Source of the DNA: Paenibacillus sp. 37
GTDB lineage: Bacteria > Bacillota > Bacilli > Paenibacillales > Paenibacillaceae
Length of the DNA stretch: 64,000 bases
Direction of reading: 5' to 3'
Assembly (NCBI RefSeq): GCF_008386395.1
Contig: NZ_CP043761.1
Span: 2,170,001-2,234,000, forward strand
A program made the translations under genes and the position numbers. The stretch's first letter is position 1. Every line of letters starts with the position of its first letter. Shown piece after piece: positions 1 to 11,078 of the stretch. Under the pieces are notes generated by a model. It did not search any database and had not been told where the DNA came from. It worked only from the letters and a program-made list of their open reading frames with translations.

Positions 1-3000
1 CATTTGATGCAAATACAGTGAATGATACAACGTTGAATGACATTTCTGGTAATGGTCATCACGCAACACTCGTAGGTGGAGCAACGATTAATGAAGAGGA
101 TCGCATCGGTAAAACGGGTGGTGCATTAGAGCTTAATGGATCAACAGGATATGTGAAGCTGCCAGATCACTTGATTCAATCCTTGAATCTGGAGAAGGCT
201 ACGTTCTCTACATGGGTTCAAATGGACAAAAATCAGGCCAATCAAAGAATATTTGATTTTGCTTCCGAAACAGGCAGACAGGTTAACCGCAACACCATGT
301 ACTTGAGTACACAAGGGGATACAGGTAGTCTGGAGTTCGCTGTCGTAACCCCTTTTACAGAGAAATTTAGCAATGACAGCACGAAACTAGGATCTGATTA
401 TAAATATGCAGTGAGAAATGCTGGACTTTTACCAACGAAGACTTGGCAGCATGTTGCCATTACAATGGATGAATTTGATGCCGTATTGTACGTGAATGGT
501 CAAGAGGTTAAACGCAGCTCGACATATAACGTGGAGCCGAGAATGTTACTGGAAACAACGATGAATTATATTGGTAAATCGAGAAACAGCTCTCATAGTC
601 TATTTGATGGTAAATTGGATGATTTCCGTATCTATAATCGTGCATTATCCGTTGAAGAGATTGCAACTTTGGCTAATGAAGACGTTACTCCTCCAGTAGA
701 GCAGCCATCTGGGGCAGAACTCATTCTCCACTACGATATGAATGATATCGATGGTGCGACAGTTGTTGACCAAACAGGAAACTTTAACGGAAAATGGATG
801 AATCCATCTAAAGCAGAATGGATTCGTACACAAGATGCGGGTGTACTAAGCTTTACTGGTGGCACAACTAACTCCTATGTAGAGCTGCCACAAGGAGTTC
901 TCGATGGATTAACGGATATCACCGTTTCATCCATTGTGAACTGGAGCGGTAAAAACGCTGCGGAGTGGTTATATGCATTAGGAAGACCAAACAATAATAC
1001 GCACTATACGTATTTCACACCACGTTATAATGCTAACGGTCTAGCCCGGTTGGGTATCGCGACGAATGCCTGGAATAATGAGTCTTCAGCTTCGACCACG
1101 GGCTTAAAGAATAATGAATGGAAAGTCGTTACGACGGTTGTTTCAGGTACAGATGGTACACTAACGCTTTATATTGATGGAGTTCCTGTTGCATCAGGCT
1201 CTACGAATGGAATGACATTAGAACAAATAAAAAATACTTCAGGCAGTAGTGGAAACATTGGTAAGTCATTCTATACAGATGATCCATACTTCGGCGGGTT
1301 GATTGCAGACTTCCAAATCTATGATGGTGCTATGACTGTTGCGGATATTAAATCACTTAAGGCTCAGGCAGATCAGAAGATTGCTTTACTGGAGGGCATG
1401 CTTGTATCGGCTGCGACAGAGAAATTAACGATTGATGATCTTCTTGCCTCGAATACATCAAAAGATGAGATTATAAGCAATGTAACGTTGCCAACATCAG
1501 GTGCTTATGGCACAACAATAAGCTGGACTTCGGATAAGGGGAATGTAATCTCAACTACAGGTGCCGTAACCAGACCAGCGAACGCAACTGGCGATCAAGT
1601 TGTAACGTTAACAGCAGTATTTACAGATGGTACAGAGACAGATCGCAAAACCTTTACGTTGATGGTTAAGGCATTGCCAAGCGATGCCACTTCTGTAGAT
1701 GAAGCAAAAGCAGCGCTAGTCGTTCATAACATTAGTGATGTTAGAGGTCATCTCTCATTACCGGAATCTGGACTATATGGAACAACCATTACTTGGACTT
1801 CTGTTCAGCCAAATGTCATTTCAGTGACTGGTGAAGTACAACGTCCGGCGCACGGTAGTGGAGATGTAGACGTGAAGCTTACAGCTACGATTACATTAAA
1901 TTCAGCATCCACTACAAAGGAATTTATGGCGAAGGTGAAGGAACGGCCTGCTGATGAAAAATATGCGGGATACTTCTTCACATATTTTACTGGAGAAGGT
2001 ACCTCAACAGGCGAGCAAGTTCACTTTGCACTAAGTAACGGTAATGATCCATTGAACTGGCGAGAATTGAATAATGGTAAACCTGTATTAACCTCTACCT
2101 TAGGGGAGAAGGGAGTACGTGATCCATTCATTATTCGTTCGCCTGAAGGTGACAAGTTCTACATGATCGCTACCGATCTGAAAATTAACGGCAATGGTAA
2201 CTGGGGCAGAGCACAGACATGGGGCAGTCGTTCCATTATGGTGTGGGAATCGAATGATCTGGTCAACTGGACAGATCAACGCATGGTAGAGGTTGCACCG
2301 GAAGAAGCGGGTAATACATGGGCACCAGAAATTATGTACGACAACACCACAGGTGAATATATCGTATTCTGGGCTTCAAGAATGTTTGATGATGCATCCC
2401 ATACAGGTAGTGCATATCAAAAAATGATGTATAGCAAGACAAGAGATTTCTATACGTTTACTGAACCGAAAGTATATTTGGATTATGGATACTCCATCAT
2501 TGACACAACGATGATTGAGCATGATGGAAAAGTGTATCGATTTACGAAGGATGAGCAGGACAACGGAGCTTCTGCTCCATTTGGCAAGATGGTTTTCCAA
2601 GAGGTTGGTAACTCGATCTTAGATCCAGCCTTCAAGATGATTAATCAAGGTGTGGGTAACATGAAATGGGTTGAGGGTCCAACGATCTTTAAATCAAATA
2701 CAGATGAAAAATGGTATTTATTCGTGGATGAGTTTGGTGGAAGAGGTTATCTTCCATTCGAGACCACCAATCTTGCATCAGGTGTCTGGACATTATCTTC
2801 TAACTACAATTTACCCGCTAGTCCGCGTCACGGAACGGTAATTCCCATTACACAAAGTGAGTATGATGCACTTAGTGGGAAGAACGTACCCGTTAGCGGA
2901 ATTAGCTTGGACAAAACGACGATGTCCATCGTAGAAGGTCAATCAGGGCAATTGACAGCTACGGTAACACCAGCTAATGCAACGAAAAAAGCAGTAACAT

Positions 3001-4661
3001 GGAGCTCTAGCAATCCAGCTGTAGCGACTGTAAGTGCGACAGGCCAAGTAACAGCAGTGGCACCAGGAACAGCAAGCATTACAGTAACTACAGTAGATGG
3101 TGGGTTATCATCCAGCGCTACGGTAACGGTAACACCATCGGTTGAGCCGACTGCACCAGGAGAAGTGACAAAACCAAGTGTAACAGCGAGTAATCAAAAG
3201 CTGACTCTGAAATGGAGTAATCCTGCAGAAAGCGATTTGGTCGCTATTAAGATTACAGGGTATGGAAATACAGAGTTTAAGACGGTAACGCTGAACAATG
3301 CGGCTAGCAGTTATGAAGTCACAGGACTTGCGAATGGTACGCTTTATGAATTCCGTATTACTACGGTAAACGCAGCGGGACATGAATCCGCAGGGGTTGT
3401 GGTGTCAGGAACACCACAAGCACCAAGCAGTGGTAATGGAAATGGTGGCGGTGACGGTAACATTCCTGCACCTACAGTACCAACAGCTCCAGGTGGAAAT
3501 GAGCCAGTGGTCATGGACAACGGCCAAATAAACATTAAACCAGTTGTAAATGAGAACGGTACTTCTGAAGTGAAGTTAAGTGCGGATACAATGAAGCGTG
3601 CGCTTGATCAAACGACAGGCGGTAAGCTGCAAGTAGGAGTTGATGGTGATCAAAGCTTGAATGAGCTAACGATTGAGCTAGCAGTAGATGCAAGCTTAAC
3701 AAGTGGAACGTCTACGGTAGATCGCATCGAGATCAACACTGGCTCTGCAGTCGTAACAGTGGCAACCGAACTGCTTGGAACAGGAACAAGTGCAGGGAAA
3801 TCGTTAGGATTGGTGCTTAAGAAAATAGCAGCTAATCAACTGTCAGCTAGTGCACAAGCTCAGCTGAACGGTGAGGTCGTTTACGATATCGAGTTAACGA
3901 TTGACGGTAAGAAGCTTACAGAGTTTGATGGCAGAGATGATCTCGTGATTGAATTGCCATACACCCTAAAAGCTGCCGAAAATCCAAACAACGTCGTCGT
4001 ATACGATGTGAAGGACAACGGAGAGCTAAGAGTGGTGACGAATGGTAAATACAATGCAGCGACAGGAAAAGTAGAGTTCAAGCCAACGTATGCGAGCAAG
4101 TATACGGTAGCGTATGTTGCAACGAGCTTTAAGGATGTGACCCAAGACTGGGCGAAGGACGCGATCTCAGCATTGGGAGCAAGAGGCATTGTGAAGGGTA
4201 TGGGCGACGGCGAATTTAATCCGAATGGTCAAGTGACAAGAGCAGAATTCATCACCATGCTGATGAATATGTTGGAGCTATCAGATGAGAACGCAACGAC
4301 AAGTTTTAGTGATGTGAAGCCAGGAGAATGGTACCATGGAAATATCGCAACCGCGCAGAAGCTGGGGATTGTGAACGGGAAACCAAATGGACGATTCGGA
4401 GTTCATGAGAACATTACGCGAGAAGATATGGCGGTTATGGTATACAAGGTTGTCCAAATTAAGCAACTGGCGTTAGCAAGTGGTGAAGCTACAGCCTTCA
4501 AGGATGAAGCAAACATCGCAAACTACGCGAAGCAAGCGGTAGAGGCAATACAGGGAGCAGGCATAATCAACGGTGTAGGTAACGATGAGTTTGCACCGAA
4601 GAAGAATGCTAGCCGTGCAGAAGCAGCAGTGATGATCTATAATTTGTTGGGTTTGATGTAG
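1..4661 (+). CDS. SLH-anchored GH43-type glycoside hydrolase with LamG domains (5' end missing)
   Basis: The frame is open to the left edge (codons begin at base 3), so the start and any signal peptide lie outside the window. In order it holds two LamG/concanavalin-like folds (about bases 30-680 and 700-1370), two short bacterial Ig-like repeats (1400-1940), a GH43 five-blade propeller domain (1950-2870), a Big_2 Ig domain (2890-3140), a fibronectin III domain (3150-3410), a Gly/Asn linker, an unrecognised domain of about 200 residues, and three SLH repeats (4129-4661). The GH43 acidic triad is visible: Asp at 2121 in VRDPFI, Asp at 2502 in IIDTTMI, Glu at 2673 in VEGPTI. The SLH repeats should bind pyruvylated wall polymer, so the enzyme probably sits on the cell surface and trims arabinose- or xylose-containing plant glycans. 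The exact substrate cannot be read from the sequence. Confidence 0.9.
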   Translation, partial: FDANTVNDTTLNDISGNGHHATLVGGATINEEDRIGKTGGALELNGSTGYVKLPDHLIQSLNLEKATFSTWVQMDKNQANQRIFDFASETGRQVNRNTMYLSTQGDTGSLEFAVVTPFTEKFSNDSTKLGSDYKYAVRNAGLLPTKTWQHVAITMDEFDAVLYVNGQEVKRSSTYNVEPRMLLETTMNYIGKSRNSSHSLFDGKLDDFRIYNRALSVEEIATLANEDVTPPVEQPSGAELILHYDMNDIDGATVVDQTGNFNGKWMNPSKAEWIRTQDAGVLSFTGGTTNSYVELPQGVLDGLTDITVSSIVNWSGKNAAEWLYALGRPNNNTHYTYFTPRYNANGLARLGIATNAWNNESSASTTGLKNNEWKVVTTVVSGTDGTLTLYIDGVPVASGSTNGMTLEQIKNTSGSSGNIGKSFYTDDPYFGGLIADFQIYDGAMTVADIKSLKAQADQKIALLEGMLVSAATEKLTIDDLLASNTSKDEIISNVTLPTSGAYGTTISWTSDKGNVISTTGAVTRPANATGDQVVTLTAVFTDGTETDRKTFTLMVKALPSDATSVDEAKAALVVHNISDVRGHLSLPESGLYGTTITWTSVQPNVISVTGEVQRPAHGSGDVDVKLTATITLNSASTTKEFMAKVKERPADEKYAGYFFTYFTGEGTSTGEQVHFALSNGNDPLNWRELNNGKPVLTSTLGEKGVRDPFIIRSPEGDKFYMIATDLKINGNGNWGRAQTWGSRSIMVWESNDLVNWTDQRMVEVAPEEAGNTWAPEIMYDNTTGEYIVFWASRMFDDASHTGSAYQKMMYSKTRDFYTFTEPKVYLDYGYSIIDTTMIEHDGKVYRFTKDEQDNGASAPFGKMVFQEVGNSILDPAFKMINQGVGNMKWVEGPTIFKSNTDEKWYLFVDEFGGRGYLPFETTNLASGVWTLSSNYNLPASPRHGTVIPITQSEYDALSGKNVPVSGISLDKTTMSIVEGQSGQLTATVTPANATKKAVTWSSSNPAVATVSATGQVTAVAPGTASITVTTVDGGLSSSATVTVTPSVEPTAPGEVTKPSVTASNQKLTLKWSNPAESDLVAIKITGYGNTEFKTVTLNNAASSYEVTGLANGTLYEFRITTVNAAGHESAGVVVSGTPQAPSSGNGNGGGDGNIPAPTVPTAPGGNEPVVMDNGQINIKPVVNENGTSEVKLSADTMKRALDQTTGGKLQVGVDGDQSLNELTIELAVDASLTSGTSTVDRIEINTGSAVVTVATELLGTGTSAGKSLGLVLKKIAANQLSASAQAQLNGEVVYDIELTIDGKKLTEFDGRDDLVIELPYTLKAAENPNNVVVYDVKDNGELRVVTNGKYNAATGKVEFKPTYASKYTVAYVATSFKDVTQDWAKDAISALGARGIVKGMGDGEFNPNGQVTRAEFITMLMNMLELSDENATTSFSDVKPGEWYHGNIATAQKLGIVNGKPNGRFGVHENITREDMAVMVYKVVQIKQLALASGEATAFKDEANIANYAKQAVEAIQGAGIINGVGNDEFAPKKNASRAEAAVMIYNLLGLM

Positions 4662-4705
4662 ACACGTTAAGTATAAGGCAGTTGCTATTGATTTACTCAG
4701 ATAAT

Positions 4706-4744
4706 AAAGTTGGGCGGAAGAACTTGTTCCGTCCAACTTTTTAT
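4706..4744. terminator. Terminator between convergent genes
   Basis: A 14-bp stem (AAAGTTGGGCGGAA with TTCCGTCCAACTTT, one wobble pair) and a 7-base loop are followed by a T-run. It lies between the wall hydrolase and the convergent apbE and may serve both. Confidence 0.85.
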
Positions 4745-4805
4745 CTGTTTAATCAGTGAGCAGGAACAGCCGTTAGATCCTGGCTTAAAGAAGTAGCTGT
4801 TAACT

Positions 4806-5744
4806 TTACCTTAATAGGGGCTCAATTCTTCCTCTAAGATTATCTGTATAGGCCAGGTTTCCATCCGTTGTTATCACGGCAGCCTCGATATCCTTCATTT
4901 TATTAACTTTATGAATAATGGAGACCACATCTAACCCAAACAATTCTGTCGTATATATATCGCAGTCGAGCGATCTATCCGCAATAATCGTTAAAGAAGC
5001 GATATTACTTTCTACTGGATAGCCTGTTCTGCTGTTAAATATATGATGGTACTGACTCCCTTCCTTCTCTAAAACTCTCTCGTATATTCCTGATGTAACA
5101 ACGGATTGCTCCCATATACTAACGAGTGCTGCTGCATTTCCTCTTGGTAAAAAGGGATTTTGGATTCCAACTTTCCAGTGACTGGACCCGGTGGGAGAAT
5201 CGCCATGAACCAAAACATTGCCGCCCATATCGACCATAGCTGATGCAGCTCCGTTTTTCTTAAAAAATGACATAACTTGATCAGCAAAATAACCTTTAGC
5301 GATTGCTCCAAGGTCGATTTCCATGCCCTTTTTGAATAAATGAACCGTTTGCAGCTCATCGTCAAGCTGTATATGCTCCGGATTTAAGAGCTTCAGCACT
5401 GATTTAATCTCGGTATCGTCCGGCACATGTGCCTCGTGAAAACCAATTCTCCACAATTTGATCAAAGGCCCTATCGCAATATTTAAAAATGAATCTTTAT
5501 TCAGGCTGTGTTCTTTGCCTATCTTAATAAGATCATACAGTTCCTTGTCTACTCTAAGCGGATGTGATGCGGCTTCTTTTTTTAGCATGGCAAGCTGCGA
5601 TTGCTCACTGTTGGCACTGAACACTTGTTCATAACGGACAAGCATATTCACGGCTTCCTCGGCAAGCTCTTCAGCATCTGTCCCCTCGATATAGAGTGAT
5701 ATGTTCGTTCCCATGAGCGGTATCGTTCTCGTAAAAGATTTCAT
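4806..5744 (-). CDS. apbE: ApbE-type FAD:protein FMN transferase
   Basis: ApbE enzymes move FMN from FAD onto a Thr or Ser of target flavoproteins, with Mg2+. At 312 residues this has the usual family length and motifs: DLGAIAKGY (144-152), GGNVLVHG (174-181), TSGIYER (217-223), HHIFNSRTGYPV (233-244) and a late Asp/Thr metal-binding segment near 262-266. There is no lipobox or signal peptide, so it should act in the cytoplasm, unlike many exported ApbE proteins. The ribosome site GGAGG lies 5 bases before ATG. It follows the LysR gene by 9 bases, so the two form one minus-strand operon. The likely client is the FMN_bind domain of the large flavoenzyme encoded at 7494-9944. Confidence 0.92.
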   Translation of the reverse strand: MKSFTRTIPLMGTNISLYIEGTDAEELAEEAVNMLVRYEQVFSANSEQSQLAMLKKEAASHPLRVDKELYDLIKIGKEHSLNKDSFLNIAIGPLIKLWRIGFHEAHVPDDTEIKSVLKLLNPEHIQLDDELQTVHLFKKGMEIDLGAIAKGYFADQVMSFFKKNGAASAMVDMGGNVLVHGDSPTGSSHWKVGIQNPFLPRGNAAALVSIWEQSVVTSGIYERVLEKEGSQYHHIFNSRTGYPVESNIASLTIIADRSLDCDIYTTELFGLDVVSIIHKVNKMKDIEAAVITTDGNLAYTDNLRGRIEPLLR

Positions 5745-5753
5745 GATAGCCTC

Positions 5754-6683
5754 CTATATCGCACATTGTTGTCCGTGATTGAGAAACGTATGGATGAGGT
5801 CATGATCCACGCTATTCAGCTTTTTTTCTCCATGATGGGCTATAAAATAATCCAGACTCATTTTCTCTACAGGGATTGGATAGATGTTGTATTCCGAAGG
5901 GCACTCCTTGATATGGATACTTTCAGGCACAAAGGTCAGACCTAAATTATGCTTTGCAAGTTTGAGTACAGTGTAGATTTCATTGCTTTCCATAACGATA
6001 TTAGGCTGTACCTTGTAGACACTGAGCAATTGATCAATCTGTTTTCGGATTGCCGAACCTTTGGACGTTAGAATAAGCTTTTGGTTCAAAATGGTGCTGA
6101 TCTCAATCGTGCCCTCCGGGATGACTGCAACATTCTCTTGATATAATTCGCAGCAACGCGGAATGATGGCTTGGTAACTGTGCCTGCCCCAGTTAAACGA
6201 GTTCAAGTTAGGGGAGATACTGCTTGAATTTTGCCCGATCCAGAAGTCCAGCTCATTATTTTGGAGACGTTTCTCATTTTTTTCAGGTAAATCCTCGACA
6301 AGATTAATTTTATAAGCAGAATGAATTTCCAGAAAATCTGGTAAAAAAAGAGGCGTTAAGTAAGAACCAAGGCTGGGAAGGATTCCGATCCGTATCACCT
6401 TATTGCCAATATCCGATACATATGAAATTTCCCTTATAAGCTTGGCGTAGCTATGTTCGAGTGACGTTAGGTATTGATAATATATTTTCCCCTGCTCGGT
6501 TAATCGGTACGGAAGTTTGTTGCGAGTGATCAGCTCACAGCCCAACTCAATTTCGATTTTCTTGATAACCTTTGTGAGGTAGGGTTGAGATATGTAAAGG
6601 GATTGAGCAGCCCGGCTATAGTTACTGTATTTCAATAGGCTGTCAATGTAACACAAGATATCCTGCGATTCCAATTTAGACAT
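5754..6683 (-). CDS. LysR-family transcriptional regulator
   Basis: The N-terminal winged HTH (about residues 10-65, with SRAAQSLYISQPYLTKVIKK) and the C-terminal effector-binding region match the LysR family at the usual length of about 310 residues. An upstream GTG at 6692 is possible, but the ATG at 6683 has AAAGAGGT 7 bases upstream and is preferred (309 residues). It is transcribed with apbE and divergently from the FMN reductase/flavoenzyme pair, the classical LysR layout. It therefore probably senses the substrate of that reductase and switches on the plus-strand genes. The effector is unknown. Confidence 0.88.
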   Translation of the reverse strand: MSKLESQDILCYIDSLLKYSNYSRAAQSLYISQPYLTKVIKKIEIELGCELITRNKLPYRLTEQGKIYYQYLTSLEHSYAKLIREISYVSDIGNKVIRIGILPSLGSYLTPLFLPDFLEIHSAYKINLVEDLPEKNEKRLQNNELDFWIGQNSSSISPNLNSFNWGRHSYQAIIPRCCELYQENVAVIPEGTIEISTILNQKLILTSKGSAIRKQIDQLLSVYKVQPNIVMESNEIYTVLKLAKHNLGLTFVPESIHIKECPSEYNIYPIPVEKMSLDYFIAHHGEKKLNSVDHDLIHTFLNHGQQCAI

Positions 6684-6734
6684 GTCCCTCACCTCTTTGT
6701 GAAAAAAGTAACAAACTTTGAATTTGAGGTGATT

Positions 6735-6750
6735 ATAACAAATTAGTTAT
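6735..6750. promoter_or_regulatory. Candidate LysR binding site
   Basis: ATAAC-N6-GTTAT is an interrupted palindrome in the 182-bp divergent gap, and the wider flanks extend it (TGAT ... ATCA). It fits the loose T-N11-A pattern of LysR boxes. Binding is inferred from position and symmetry only. Confidence 0.4.
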
Positions 6751-6865
6751 CAAACTGCAATGAATAACTATTAGATCATTTGAGCTTTGATATGTTAGAG
6801 TTAGGCCGAAAGAACGAGTCTGACATGTACGAACATCATCTTCGAATGACAGAGAGGGGATTACG

Positions 6866-7480
6866 ATGAATTATTTAGCTATTGTGGGTACCAATTCGGA
6901 TGTGTCAACTAACCGCATGTTGCTTCAATTTATGCAAAAGCATTTTTCGAGTGAGGCCCAGATTGATTTATATGAAATTAAGGATTTACCTGCGTTCATT
7001 GAAAAAGATGAAATAGAGGATGCTGAAGTTGGTATTCCTGCGAAGGTACAGGACTTATTGGGTCAAGTCTCTAAAGCGCAAGGCATCATTATCGCTACTC
7101 CTGAGTACGATCATGCAATCCCTGCCGTTCTGAAAAGTGCGCTGGAATGGATCAGTTACACGACTCAAACCTTGAAAGACAAGCCTGTTCTCATCGTGGG
7201 TGCATCACATGGTTCACTTGGTTCTTCCAGAGCGCAAGCTCATCTCAGACAAATCCTGGATTCGCCTGAGCTTGGTGCGAGAATGATGCCGAGCAGCGAG
7301 TTTCTTTTGGGAAAATCACAGAGTGCATTTGATAACAGCGGTAGCCTGATCAGCGCTGAGAAAGTAGCGGAGCTCGACGAAATCTTCAATGAGTTTGTTT
7401 TGTTTACGGAGATCACTACGGAACTGCTATCAAAAAGGACATTGATGAAAAAAACGAAAAAATTTTCCTGGCAAGAGTAG
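6866..7480 (+). CDS. NAD(P)H-dependent FMN reductase, flavodoxin-like
   Basis: A 204-residue flavodoxin-fold protein of the FMN_red family. It shows an N-terminal nucleotide loop region ([13 protein letters not shown]), the [19 protein letters not shown] segment typical of YdeN/azoreductase-type FMN reductases (about 88-106), and [13 protein letters not shown] (about 113-125). These enzymes use NAD(P)H to reduce bound FMN. It resembles the first domain of the next gene, 13 bases downstream, so the pair probably arose by duplication and works together. It may supply electrons to the larger flavoenzyme or be a separate subunit. It is transcribed divergently from the LysR regulator. Confidence 0.88.
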   Translation: MNYLAIVGTNSDVSTNRMLLQFMQKHFSSEAQIDLYEIKDLPAFIEKDEIEDAEVGIPAKVQDLLGQVSKAQGIIIATPEYDHAIPAVLKSALEWISYTTQTLKDKPVLIVGASHGSLGSSRAQAHLRQILDSPELGARMMPSSEFLLGKSQSAFDNSGSLISAEKVAELDEIFNEFVLFTEITTELLSKRTLMKKTKKFSWQE

Positions 7481-7493
7481 GGGGCTAATCACA

Positions 7494-9944
7494 ATGAAAA
7501 TCATAGCGATCGTTGGCACAAATGCAAAGAAATCGTATAATCGCAAGCTGCTTCAATTCATACAAAAGCATTTTGAGTCCAGAGCAGCCATTGAAATCCT
7601 GGATATTACAGATGTTCCGATGTTTAATCAGTCCGATAACCAAACAAACAGTGCAATTATACAATCGTTTAATGAAAAAATTATGGCAAGTGATGGTGTT
7701 ATTATTGCGACTCCAGAATACAACCATTCCATCCCTTCATCTCTTAAAAGTCTGCTTGAATGGTTGAGCTTTGAAATCCATCCGCTGGCTGGAAAACCCG
7801 TGATGATCATAGGCGCGTCACAGGGAACACAAGGTTCCTCGCGTGCACAGCTGCATCTTCGTCAAATTCTGGATGCACCAGGTGTCGAAGCTAACGTGAT
7901 GCCAGGGTATGAATTTTTGCTTGGCAGCGCACATAAAGCATTTGACGAATCAGGCAACCTGAACAATGAAGGAACGATTGATTTCCTGGAAACATGTTTC
8001 CTGCGGTTCCTTCGGTTTGCCAAAATTTCAAATCAGCTCAACGAAGAAGAGGAGTTCACCTATAGACCTGGTATGTATGAGATCAATGCCATAGGTCACA
8101 GTGGCAATCTGCCGATGAAGGTATCCTTTAGTGAAAATAGAATTGAAAGCATCGATATCGATTCGAAGGGTGAAACCGAAGGCATCGCCGATGTTGTTTT
8201 TGTAAGAATTCCGAATAAAATCATTGAGGGACAGACGCTGAATGTAGATGCTCTCTCAGGTGCTTCTGAAACCAGTAATGCTGTCATCAATGGTGTAGCC
8301 AAAGCGGTTAAGCTTGCCGGAGTGAACCCCGACATCCTGAAAAGACGTCCAAAACCTGCTAGCAGCCAGATGAGGGCTGACGAAGAATATACTTGCGATG
8401 TGGTCGTTGTAGGTGGAGGTGGCGCAGGACTTAGTGCTGCTGCTACAGCTTTACAACAAGGAGCAAGTGCGATTGTACTTGAGAAATATCCTGCTGTTGG
8501 GGGAAATACGATCCGCTCAGGTGGTCCTGTCAATGCTGCAGATCCTGTATGGCAACAACAGTTCACTGAGAATCCAGGGGAAAGACAGACGATTGAGAAT
8601 TTATTAAGTACCGATGCGAGCTTGATCCATCCGGAATATATCGATGATTTCCATGCACTCAAAGAAGAGTTTACTGCGTATCAGGAAAAGTTCGGCACAG
8701 AAAAGGCTTATTTATTCGACTCCCCACTTCTTCACAGAATGCAAACGTATTTCGGGGGCAAACGAACGGACCTGAATGGAAACATGATCTATGGACAGTA
8801 CGATCTGGTCAAAGTACTTACAGACCGTGCCTTGGAAAGTGTAACGTGGCTAGAGGATATCGGGGTTGAGTATGATAAAAGTATCGTATTTGCTCCAGTG
8901 GGTGCCCTTTGGCGTCGTGGCCATAAACCTGTCAAAAGTTATGGCTCTGCCTTTATCATTGCACTTAGCAAATATGTAGAAGAAAATGGCGGACAAATTA
9001 TTACAGATAGTCCGGTCAAACAGCTAATCATCGAAGATGGAAAAATTGCAGGTGTTATCGCAACGGGTGTAAATGGTCAGAAAATCACCGTTCATGCCAA
9101 AGCGGTTGTGCTTGCTAGCGGCGGTTTTGGTGCTAATACACAGATGCTCAAGGAATATAACACGTACTGGAGCCATATTGACGATGATATCAAAACAACG
9201 AACTCCTATGCGATGACTGGGGATGGAATATCGCTGGGTAAGAGTGCAGGAGCAGCGCTTACAGGCATGGGCTTCACTCAAATGATGCCTGTAGCGGACC
9301 CGGAAACGGGCGAACTCTTCAGTGGGCTGCAAGTACCTCCTGAAAATTTTGTCATTGTTAACAAAAAGGGTGAACGGTTTGTTAATGAATTTTCTGGACG
9401 AGATGTCTTAACCAAAGCGGCTATCGAGCAGGGAAGCTTGTTTTACCTGATTGCGGATGACGAGATCAAGAAAACCGCAGCAAACACAAGCCAGGAAAAG
9501 ATAGATCAGCAAGTAGAAGCGGGTACTCTGTTTAGAGCCGATACGTTAGAAGAGCTGGCTGTGAAAATTAATATGGACCCTCAGGTTCTTAGAACTACCA
9601 TTGATAAGTATAACTCTTATGTGGATGCGGGCTTTGATCCGGAGTTCCATAAGGATACGTTTAGCTTAAAAGTCGAGAAGTCTCCATTCTACGCTACACC
9701 AAGAAAACCTGCAGTTCACCATACGATGGGCGGTATTAAGATCGATACGAAAACCCGTGTATTGGATGAAAACGGTCAACCCATAGCGCATCTGTATGCC
9801 GCTGGAGAAGTGGCCGGAGGTATACATGCAGGCAACCGTTTAGGCGGTAATGCTTTGACGGATATCTTTACTTTTGGACGAATTGCTGGTAAGACTGCTG
9901 TGGATGAGATGAATGATGTGGAGAATATAAACAAAGAAATATAG
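7494..9944 (+). CDS. Three-domain flavoenzyme: FMN reductase + covalent-FMN domain + fumarate-reductase-like domain
   Basis: Residues 1-180 are an FMN_red flavodoxin fold. About 190-285 is an FMN_bind domain with the ApbE target motif D252-A-L-S-G-A-S258. About 300-805 is an FAD_binding_2 domain of the flavocytochrome c/urocanate reductase type ([10 protein letters not shown]). Catalytic positions of this superfamily are kept: R636 in GRD, H742 in HHTMGG, R782 in NRLGGN. At the place where fumarate reductases have a substrate His, the sequence reads [10 protein letters not shown], so the substrate is probably not fumarate but another 2-enoate (acrylate-, cinnamate- or urocanate-like). Expected route: NAD(P)H to FMN_red flavin, to covalent FMN, to FAD, to substrate, all in the cytoplasm. 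The terminator follows at 9974. Confidence 0.9.
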   Translation: MKIIAIVGTNAKKSYNRKLLQFIQKHFESRAAIEILDITDVPMFNQSDNQTNSAIIQSFNEKIMASDGVIIATPEYNHSIPSSLKSLLEWLSFEIHPLAGKPVMIIGASQGTQGSSRAQLHLRQILDAPGVEANVMPGYEFLLGSAHKAFDESGNLNNEGTIDFLETCFLRFLRFAKISNQLNEEEEFTYRPGMYEINAIGHSGNLPMKVSFSENRIESIDIDSKGETEGIADVVFVRIPNKIIEGQTLNVDALSGASETSNAVINGVAKAVKLAGVNPDILKRRPKPASSQMRADEEYTCDVVVVGGGGAGLSAAATALQQGASAIVLEKYPAVGGNTIRSGGPVNAADPVWQQQFTENPGERQTIENLLSTDASLIHPEYIDDFHALKEEFTAYQEKFGTEKAYLFDSPLLHRMQTYFGGKRTDLNGNMIYGQYDLVKVLTDRALESVTWLEDIGVEYDKSIVFAPVGALWRRGHKPVKSYGSAFIIALSKYVEENGGQIITDSPVKQLIIEDGKIAGVIATGVNGQKITVHAKAVVLASGGFGANTQMLKEYNTYWSHIDDDIKTTNSYAMTGDGISLGKSAGAALTGMGFTQMMPVADPETGELFSGLQVPPENFVIVNKKGERFVNEFSGRDVLTKAAIEQGSLFYLIADDEIKKTAANTSQEKIDQQVEAGTLFRADTLEELAVKINMDPQVLRTTIDKYNSYVDAGFDPEFHKDTFSLKVEKSPFYATPRKPAVHHTMGGIKIDTKTRVLDENGQPIAHLYAAGEVAGGIHAGNRLGGNALTDIFTFGRIAGKTAVDEMNDVENINKEI

Positions 9945-9973
9945 ATCATTCATGACCATTTAAAGCTCTAAAC

Positions 9974-10018
9974 AACCCGGTAAACACAAGGATATCCTAG
10001 TGTTTGTCGGGTTATTTT
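9974..10018 (+). terminator. Terminator after flavoenzyme operon
   Basis: AACCCGGTAAACAC pairs with GTGTTTGTCGGGTT (two central mismatches), followed by ATTTT. Confidence 0.75.
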
Positions 10019-10049
10019 CAATTCATAAATGTGTTCTTGGAAACTAATC

Positions 10050-10063
10050 TGAAAGCGCTTTAT
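10050..10063. promoter_or_regulatory. Weak cre-like site (catabolite control)
   Basis: TGAAAGCGCTTTAT resembles the CcpA operator core TGWAAGCGYTWNCA but misses the final CA. It lies 156 bp before the hydrolase gene. CcpA control is a guess from similarity. Confidence 0.25.
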
Positions 10064-10096
10064 TTTTCTTGTAGACAAGAGAACATACCAGATGAT

Positions 10097-10121
10097 ATAT
10101 TGTTTCTGTAAGAAACAATAT
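10097..10121. promoter_or_regulatory. Palindromic operator candidate upstream of hydrolase/MarR operon
   Basis: Perfect 10-bp arms ATATTGTTTC and GAAACAATAT are separated by 5 bases. The symmetry and position, 98 bp before the hydrolase start, fit an autoregulatory site for the MarR protein encoded by the second gene. A weak terminator role is also possible because a T-rich stretch follows. Confidence 0.5.
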
Positions 10122-10218
10122 TATTTTTATTGAGAACTATATTATACGTGTCCTTGTTAAGGGCGGAGGAAATGATCTCTCGGAGCTTAAGCTTGGACAC
10201 CACAAAAAGGACGGGGAA

Positions 10219-11031
10219 ATGATGACTAAAACCGAGACAACAATTCAATCCTTTGATGGCACACAGCTTTATTTCAGCAAGGATACAGTGGAAAATGCTA
10301 AAGCCGCTGTCGTTATTGTACACGGATTAGCGGAACATACCGGTCGCTATGATTATGTGACAGAGAAGCTGAGTCAGCGCGGGTTTAACGTATATCGATT
10401 CGATCATCGCGGTCATGCCAGATCGGAAGGACAGCGTACGTTCTACAGTGATTTTCACCAGATCATAGAGGATGTCAACGTTGTGGTGGAGACTGCTTTG
10501 CAAGAAAGCGGCAATCTTCCGCTGTTTGTTATCGGACATAGTATGGGCGGCTTCGCAACCTCGTCTTTTGGAACGAAATATCCAGGCAAGGTTAAAGGTA
10601 TCGTGTTATCCGGAGCGCTCACTCGTTACAATACAAAAGTTGCGGGAGAATTGCCTATGGATCTGCCTACAGGCACGTATTTCCCGAATGAGCTGGGCAG
10701 CGGCGTATGTAGTGATCCCGCAGTTGTATCCGCTTACGCGAATGACCCACTAGTTGAAAAGCAAATCTCTGTAGATTTGTTTAACAGTCTGGGAAATGGC
10801 ATAACATGGCTGAAGGAGAACGCTGAGCAGTTTATAGATCCCGTACTTGTTCTGCATGGGGCGAATGACGGGCTGGTCAGCGAAAAGGATTCTCGTGATT
10901 TTTACGGAGATATCGCTTCAACCGATAAAACACTCAAAATTTATGCTCATCTGATGCATGAGATATTTAATGAACCAACCCGTGATGACGTTATTGAAGA
11001 AGCAATCACATGGATTGAAAAACGGATCTGA
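10219..11031 (+). CDS. Alpha/beta hydrolase, lysophospholipase/monoacylglycerol-lipase type
   Basis: A 270-residue serine hydrolase of the Hydrolase_4 (monoglyceride lipase) family. The oxyanion HGLAEHTGRYD segment is at about 35-45, the nucleophile elbow GHSMGG at about 110-115, a late Asp is in HGANDGLVSE, and the final His in LMHEIFNE completes the triad. No signal peptide is seen, so it is cytoplasmic. It probably releases fatty acid from monoacylglycerol or lysophospholipid. GGACGGGG precedes the ATG. The MarR gene follows by 47 bases, suggesting an operon whose product level is set by a fatty-acid-like or phenolic ligand. Confidence 0.88.
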   Translation: MMTKTETTIQSFDGTQLYFSKDTVENAKAAVVIVHGLAEHTGRYDYVTEKLSQRGFNVYRFDHRGHARSEGQRTFYSDFHQIIEDVNVVVETALQESGNLPLFVIGHSMGGFATSSFGTKYPGKVKGIVLSGALTRYNTKVAGELPMDLPTGTYFPNELGSGVCSDPAVVSAYANDPLVEKQISVDLFNSLGNGITWLKENAEQFIDPVLVLHGANDGLVSEKDSRDFYGDIASTDKTLKIYAHLMHEIFNEPTRDDVIEEAITWIEKRI

Positions 11032-11078
11032 TTTCAGTAGAGTAAGAGAGAGAATCTGAATGATGAAAGGGATTATCC

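Noticed and set aside
8096..8662. 188-codon minus-strand frame inside the flavoenzyme gene
   Set aside because: Antisense to the FMN_bind and FAD motifs; no supporting start signal.
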